Source: JBDNDK01 sp046719185 (GTDB lineage Bacteria; Armatimonadota; UBA5829). Taken from it: a stretch of DNA of 8,792 nt. The stretch is from assembly GCA_046719185.1 (NCBI GenBank), contig JBDNDK010000100.1:1-8792 (forward strand), written 5' to 3'. The notes under the pieces were generated by a model. The model was not told the DNA's origin and searched no databases. It was given only the letters and a program-made list of their open reading frames with translations. Numbering within the stretch: the first letter of the stretch is position 1; the number at the start of each line of letters is the position of its first letter. Shown in pieces: positions 6,739 to 8,792 of the stretch. Both the position numbers and the translations under genes were made by a program.

Positions 6739-7139
6739 TATGCTACCTCAATCATTATTGCTGAAGACTCAGCAACTATTTTATTATCTTGTATGGCTTC
6801 TCCACTACAAAATACTTTTCTACCTTTCTTGCTATCAATTCTTCCCACAATTTTGATTTCTCTACCAATATAAGCAGGGCTTTTATACCTAACAGTTAAT
6901 TCTCCAGTTGCCACACAATAACCTTTATTTATTGCTGCTTTTGCCATAACCTCATCTAATACTGCAGCCAAAATTCCACCATGAGTGATACCTTTGAAAC
7001 CTTGATATTTTTCTTCAGGAGTCATTATAGAATAGCATTCATTATCGTTATATGTAAATTTTAACATTAAACTATTTGGGTTATCTTCACCACATATAAA
7101 ACATTTACTATTATCCGTAAACTCATTTGAGCTTTTCAA
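6738..7139 (-). CDS. Hotdog-fold (PaaI-like) acyl-CoA thioesterase
   Basis: Proteins of this group hydrolyse acyl-CoA thioesters; the acyl substrate cannot be told from sequence. From the TTG at 7139 the protein is 133 residues, normal for the family. A short N-terminal segment holds C13-F-I-C-G followed by N-P-N-S-L, a pattern common in this subgroup. The core is Y-Q-G then I-T-H-G-G-I-L, with the active-site His-Gly-Gly and the following L-D-E on the central helix. T-G-E-L-T-V-R-Y and the closing strands match the hotdog sheet. The frame is open further upstream to an ATG at 7277, but that stretch lies over the end of the GNAT gene and does not resemble the family. GGAGTG 8 nt before TTG 7139 and the 22-nt gap to the GNAT stop support the shorter form. 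Confidence 0.85.
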   Translation of the reverse strand: MKSSNEFTDNSKCFICGEDNPNSLMLKFTYNDNECYSIMTPEEKYQGFKGITHGGILAAVLDEVMAKAAINKGYCVATGELTVRYKSPAYIGREIKIVGRIDSKKGRKVFCSGEAIQDNKIVAESSAIMIEVA

Positions 7140-7147
7140 ATTTTTTA

Positions 7148-7153
7148 CACTCC
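7148..7153 (-). promoter_or_regulatory. Ribosome binding site of the thioesterase gene
   Basis: GGAGTG is read 8 nt before TTG 7139, in the short gap after the GNAT stop codon. It is the main reason for preferring the TTG start over the upstream ATG at 7277. Confidence 0.6.
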
Positions 7154-7161
7154 AATTTATA

Positions 7162-7857
7162 TTATATAATACATCCAAAATCATCAGCATAATATTCAAA
7201 TCCAACTGAAACAGCAGTGTTAATTGATGCTTTGTTGTCAACATCTGTTCCCCATCCTGCCACTCTGCCTGAATCAAAAATTTGTTTTAAAGCAGCTGAC
7301 ACAACACTTTTTGCATACCCTTTGCCCCTATGATCATTATCTGTTTCAACTCTTAAATCAGCAACATCATCAGAAAGTATTTTTACAGCAGCCCTTGAAA
7401 CAATTTTTCCATCTGCAATCTGTCCAAATACTTTTCCATGCCATTTTTTGCAGTAATCAATTGCCCATTCATCACTATTAGTTATATCTTCGATTTTCCC
7501 AAAACTGCAGTCAATAAATGAATTTTTATCACAATAAAATCTAACTCCAGTAAACCATTCTTTCAAAAAGGTTCTTTTTTCAATAGCTGATACAATGTTG
7601 AATCTTGAAATCATATCTATTCTAGTCTTATTTTCTAATATTGATTTTACATGTTCTACAAAATCATTTTTTACTACAGCAATACAGCCATTTTTTGTAT
7701 CCATAGACAAAAAACCTAATGGATACCCTTTAGCAAACTTAATACCAATATCTTCTTTTGAAACAAGAGTTAAATTATTATCTCTTAAATTCTCAGGTTT
7801 GCATCCAAAAGAATATGCATAGAATGAATCAAGTATAGCTACTGTATTATTCATCAT
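7162..7857 (-). CDS. GNAT-family N-acetyltransferase with an unassigned N-terminal region
   Basis: The C-terminal half is a GNAT fold. Strand L-R-V-E-T (168-172) leads to the acetyl-CoA pyrophosphate loop R177-G-K-G-Y-A and the following helix. The strand W-G-T-D-V then leads to D-N-K-A-S-I with A-V-S-V-G-F-E-Y-Y at 215-223, the usual GNAT ending. The first 120 or so residues are not recognisable to me beyond F-Y-A-Y-S-F-G (12-18) and the G-C-I-A-V-V strand (57-62). They may be a degenerate first GNAT domain, as in tandem-GNAT proteins, or a substrate-specific domain. The acceptor is unknown. The start is one of two adjacent ATGs, 3 nt after the YbjQ stop. No good ribosome binding site is visible, so translation is probably coupled to the gene before it. 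Confidence 0.82.
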   Translation of the reverse strand: MMNNTVAILDSFYAYSFGCKPENLRDNNLTLVSKEDIGIKFAKGYPLGFLSMDTKNGCIAVVKNDFVEHVKSILENKTRIDMISRFNIVSAIEKRTFLKEWFTGVRFYCDKNSFIDCSFGKIEDITNSDEWAIDYCKKWHGKVFGQIADGKIVSRAAVKILSDDVADLRVETDNDHRGKGYAKSVVSAALKQIFDSGRVAGWGTDVDNKASINTAVSVGFEYYADDFGCII

Positions 7858-7860
7858 TAT

Positions 7861-8187
7861 TCATTGATAATAGACTGCAGTTCCACTGGCACTAACCATT
7901 AACATAGAACCACTACCACCAATATTAATTGTTTCATAATCTAAATCAATTCCAACAACTGCATTTGCTCCCAATTTTACTGCCTGCTGTATCATCTCAT
8001 CTATTGCAATATTTTTTGCTTTTCTTAATTCTTCCTCATATGCAGCTGACCTGCCGCCAACAATATCTCTTATTCCTGCAAAAAAATCTTTAAAAATATT
8101 CGCCCCTAATATTGCCTCACCACTTGCAATACCAAAATATTTAGTGATAGTTTTTCCCTCAATGGTTGGTGTTGTTGTTATTATCAT
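7861..8187 (-). CDS. YbjQ-family protein (UPF0145, putative heavy-metal-binding domain)
   Basis: The 108-residue protein opens with M-I-I-T-T-T-P-T-I-E-G-K, the family's typical N-terminus. It continues with the signature G-E-A-I-L-G-A-N (23-30), I-R-D-I-V-G-G-R-S (39-47) and the helix leading to G-A-N-A-V-V-G-I-D (74-82). Family members form small oligomers in known structures. The heavy-metal-binding label is a domain name; its role in cells is not established. No Cys- or His-rich metal site is visible here. The start at 8187 follows GGAGA by 4 nt and matches the family. An in-frame ATG at 8202 would add five residues and overlap the dehydrogenase gene. It begins one base after the dehydrogenase stop (TAA-A-ATG) and ends 3 nt before the GNAT gene. 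Confidence 0.93.
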   Translation of the reverse strand: MIITTTPTIEGKTITKYFGIASGEAILGANIFKDFFAGIRDIVGGRSAAYEEELRKAKNIAIDEMIQQAVKLGANAVVGIDLDYETINIGGSGSMLMVSASGTAVYYQ

Positions 8188-8188
8188 T

Positions 8189-8792
8189 TTATCTCCAATC
8201 AAAAACAGTACCCAATAGTTGATTTGGGGTATCTCTTAGTATTTTATATATTTTTTCAGCTTCCGATAGTGGTTTTACATCCCATATTAAAGGTTTTGTT
8301 GAAATTTTATTTTTTTTACACAATCTTGCAGCATCAAGTAAATCATATCTGTCAAAATGGCTGTTTTGTTTAATGTTAATCTCTTTTATTTGTGCTTCAT
8401 TAAAATTGTAGTTAACTCTAAATCTTCCTGCAATAAATAATATTTTTCCTTTATATTTAACACATTTTATAAGTTCATCTTCCATTCCTTCAACACCAGC
8501 AAAGTCCATAACAATATCATATGTGCTAATTCCAGCAATATCTGATAAATTGCCTTCTGATGAATCTATGACCTTATCAGCAAATCCTATTGATTCTGCA
8601 AGCTCTAGCTTTTTTTTATCAATGTCACAGATTGTAACTCTTCCTGCCATTGCACTTGCAACCTGACCAGCCAACAAACCAAGAATACCTGCACCTATTA
8701 TTAATACCTTCTCACCAATCATAAGTTCTGAATTCCTGCATGTTCTAACAGCAATTGCAGCTAATCCGAACAGCGAAGCTTCTTCACAGATC
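8189..8792 (-). CDS. MDR-family (zinc-type alcohol dehydrogenase-like) oxidoreductase, N-terminus outside window
   Basis: The frame stays open to the right edge, so only the C-terminal 200 residues are visible of a family usually near 340. The first residues, I-C-E-E-A-S-L-F-G-L-A, are the link between catalytic and cofactor domains in medium-chain dehydrogenases. A Rossmann fold follows, with V-L-I-I-G-A-G-I-L-G and an acidic residue ending strand two (T-I-C-D-I-D), which favours NAD(H) over NADP(H). The C-terminus, with T-K-P-L-I and L-G-T-V-F-D-W, resembles sugar/polyol dehydrogenase-like MDR proteins. The zinc-ligand part is not in view, so metal dependence and substrate are unknown. An ATG at 8722 is internal, just before the glycine motif, and is not the start. 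It is the first visible gene of the minus-strand run. Confidence 0.87.
   Translation of the reverse strand, partial: ICEEASLFGLAAIAVRTCRNSELMIGEKVLIIGAGILGLLAGQVASAMAGRVTICDIDKKKLELAESIGFADKVIDSSEGNLSDIAGISTYDIVMDFAGVEGMEDELIKCVKYKGKILFIAGRFRVNYNFNEAQIKEINIKQNSHFDRYDLLDAARLCKKNKISTKPLIWDVKPLSEAEKIYKILRDTPNQLLGTVFDWR
8192..8196 (-). promoter_or_regulatory. Ribosome binding site of the YbjQ-family gene
   Basis: GGAGA within the last codons of the upstream dehydrogenase gene lies 4 nt before ATG 8187. It fixes that start rather than the overlapping ATG at 8202. Confidence 0.65.

Noticed and set aside
7140..7277. Thioesterase start at ATG 7277 with a 46-residue extension
   Set aside because: The extension lies over the end of the GNAT gene and does not resemble the family. 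A ribosome binding site fits TTG 7139.
8189..8722. A short stand-alone dehydrogenase starting at ATG 8722
   Set aside because: The frame continues without a stop to the window edge with MDR-like residues, so the ATG is internal to a truncated gene.
1..8792. CRISPR array, mobile element, tRNA or defence system
   Set aside because: No regularly spaced repeats, transposase or integrase, terminal inverted repeats or tRNA-like folds were seen. All genes belong to metabolic or small accessory families.

Overview
The window is AT-rich bacterial chromosome with tightly packed genes, strong GGAGG-type ribosome binding sites and frequent TTG/GTG starts. Together with an electron-bifurcating NfnAB-type pair and a cytoplasmic GH3 beta-xylosidase/beta-glucosidase, this suggests an anaerobic, plant-sugar-using Firmicute of the Clostridia type. 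That placement is inferred from gene content and style; there is no rRNA or other marker here.

Left part (1-1979, + strand): the distal end of a histidine biosynthesis operon. It holds the C-terminal four fifths of hisH, a complete hisA, and a second hisA-like gene in the slot where hisF usually follows. The second HisA aligns to the first without gaps over about 238 residues (about 45% identity by hand count). It keeps the barrel's phosphate-binding glycines but has lost two aspartates associated with acid catalysis in this family. This is the most unusual item in the window.

Right part (1981-8792, - strand, transcribed right to left): a compact eight-gene run with gaps or overlaps of 1 to 22 nt. 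In order of transcription it is: an MDR-family dehydrogenase (5' end outside the window), a YbjQ-family small protein, a GNAT acetyltransferase, a hotdog (PaaI-like) thioesterase, a DUF2007 protein, NfnA, NfnB, and a GH3 glycosidase. NfnA and NfnB should form one enzyme that couples NADH, NADPH and ferredoxin. No obvious shared pathway joins the other genes, so this may be a housekeeping/accessory operon around redox balance, with the glycosidase as last gene.

The two gene runs converge with a single base between their stop codons, and no terminator hairpin is visible there. I see no RNA genes, mobile elements, CRISPR arrays or long repeats. No intergenic space exceeds about 25 nt, so the promoters of both operons must lie outside the window or inside genes. 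No defence or other new multi-gene system is evident; the altered HisA paralog is the best candidate for undescribed biology.
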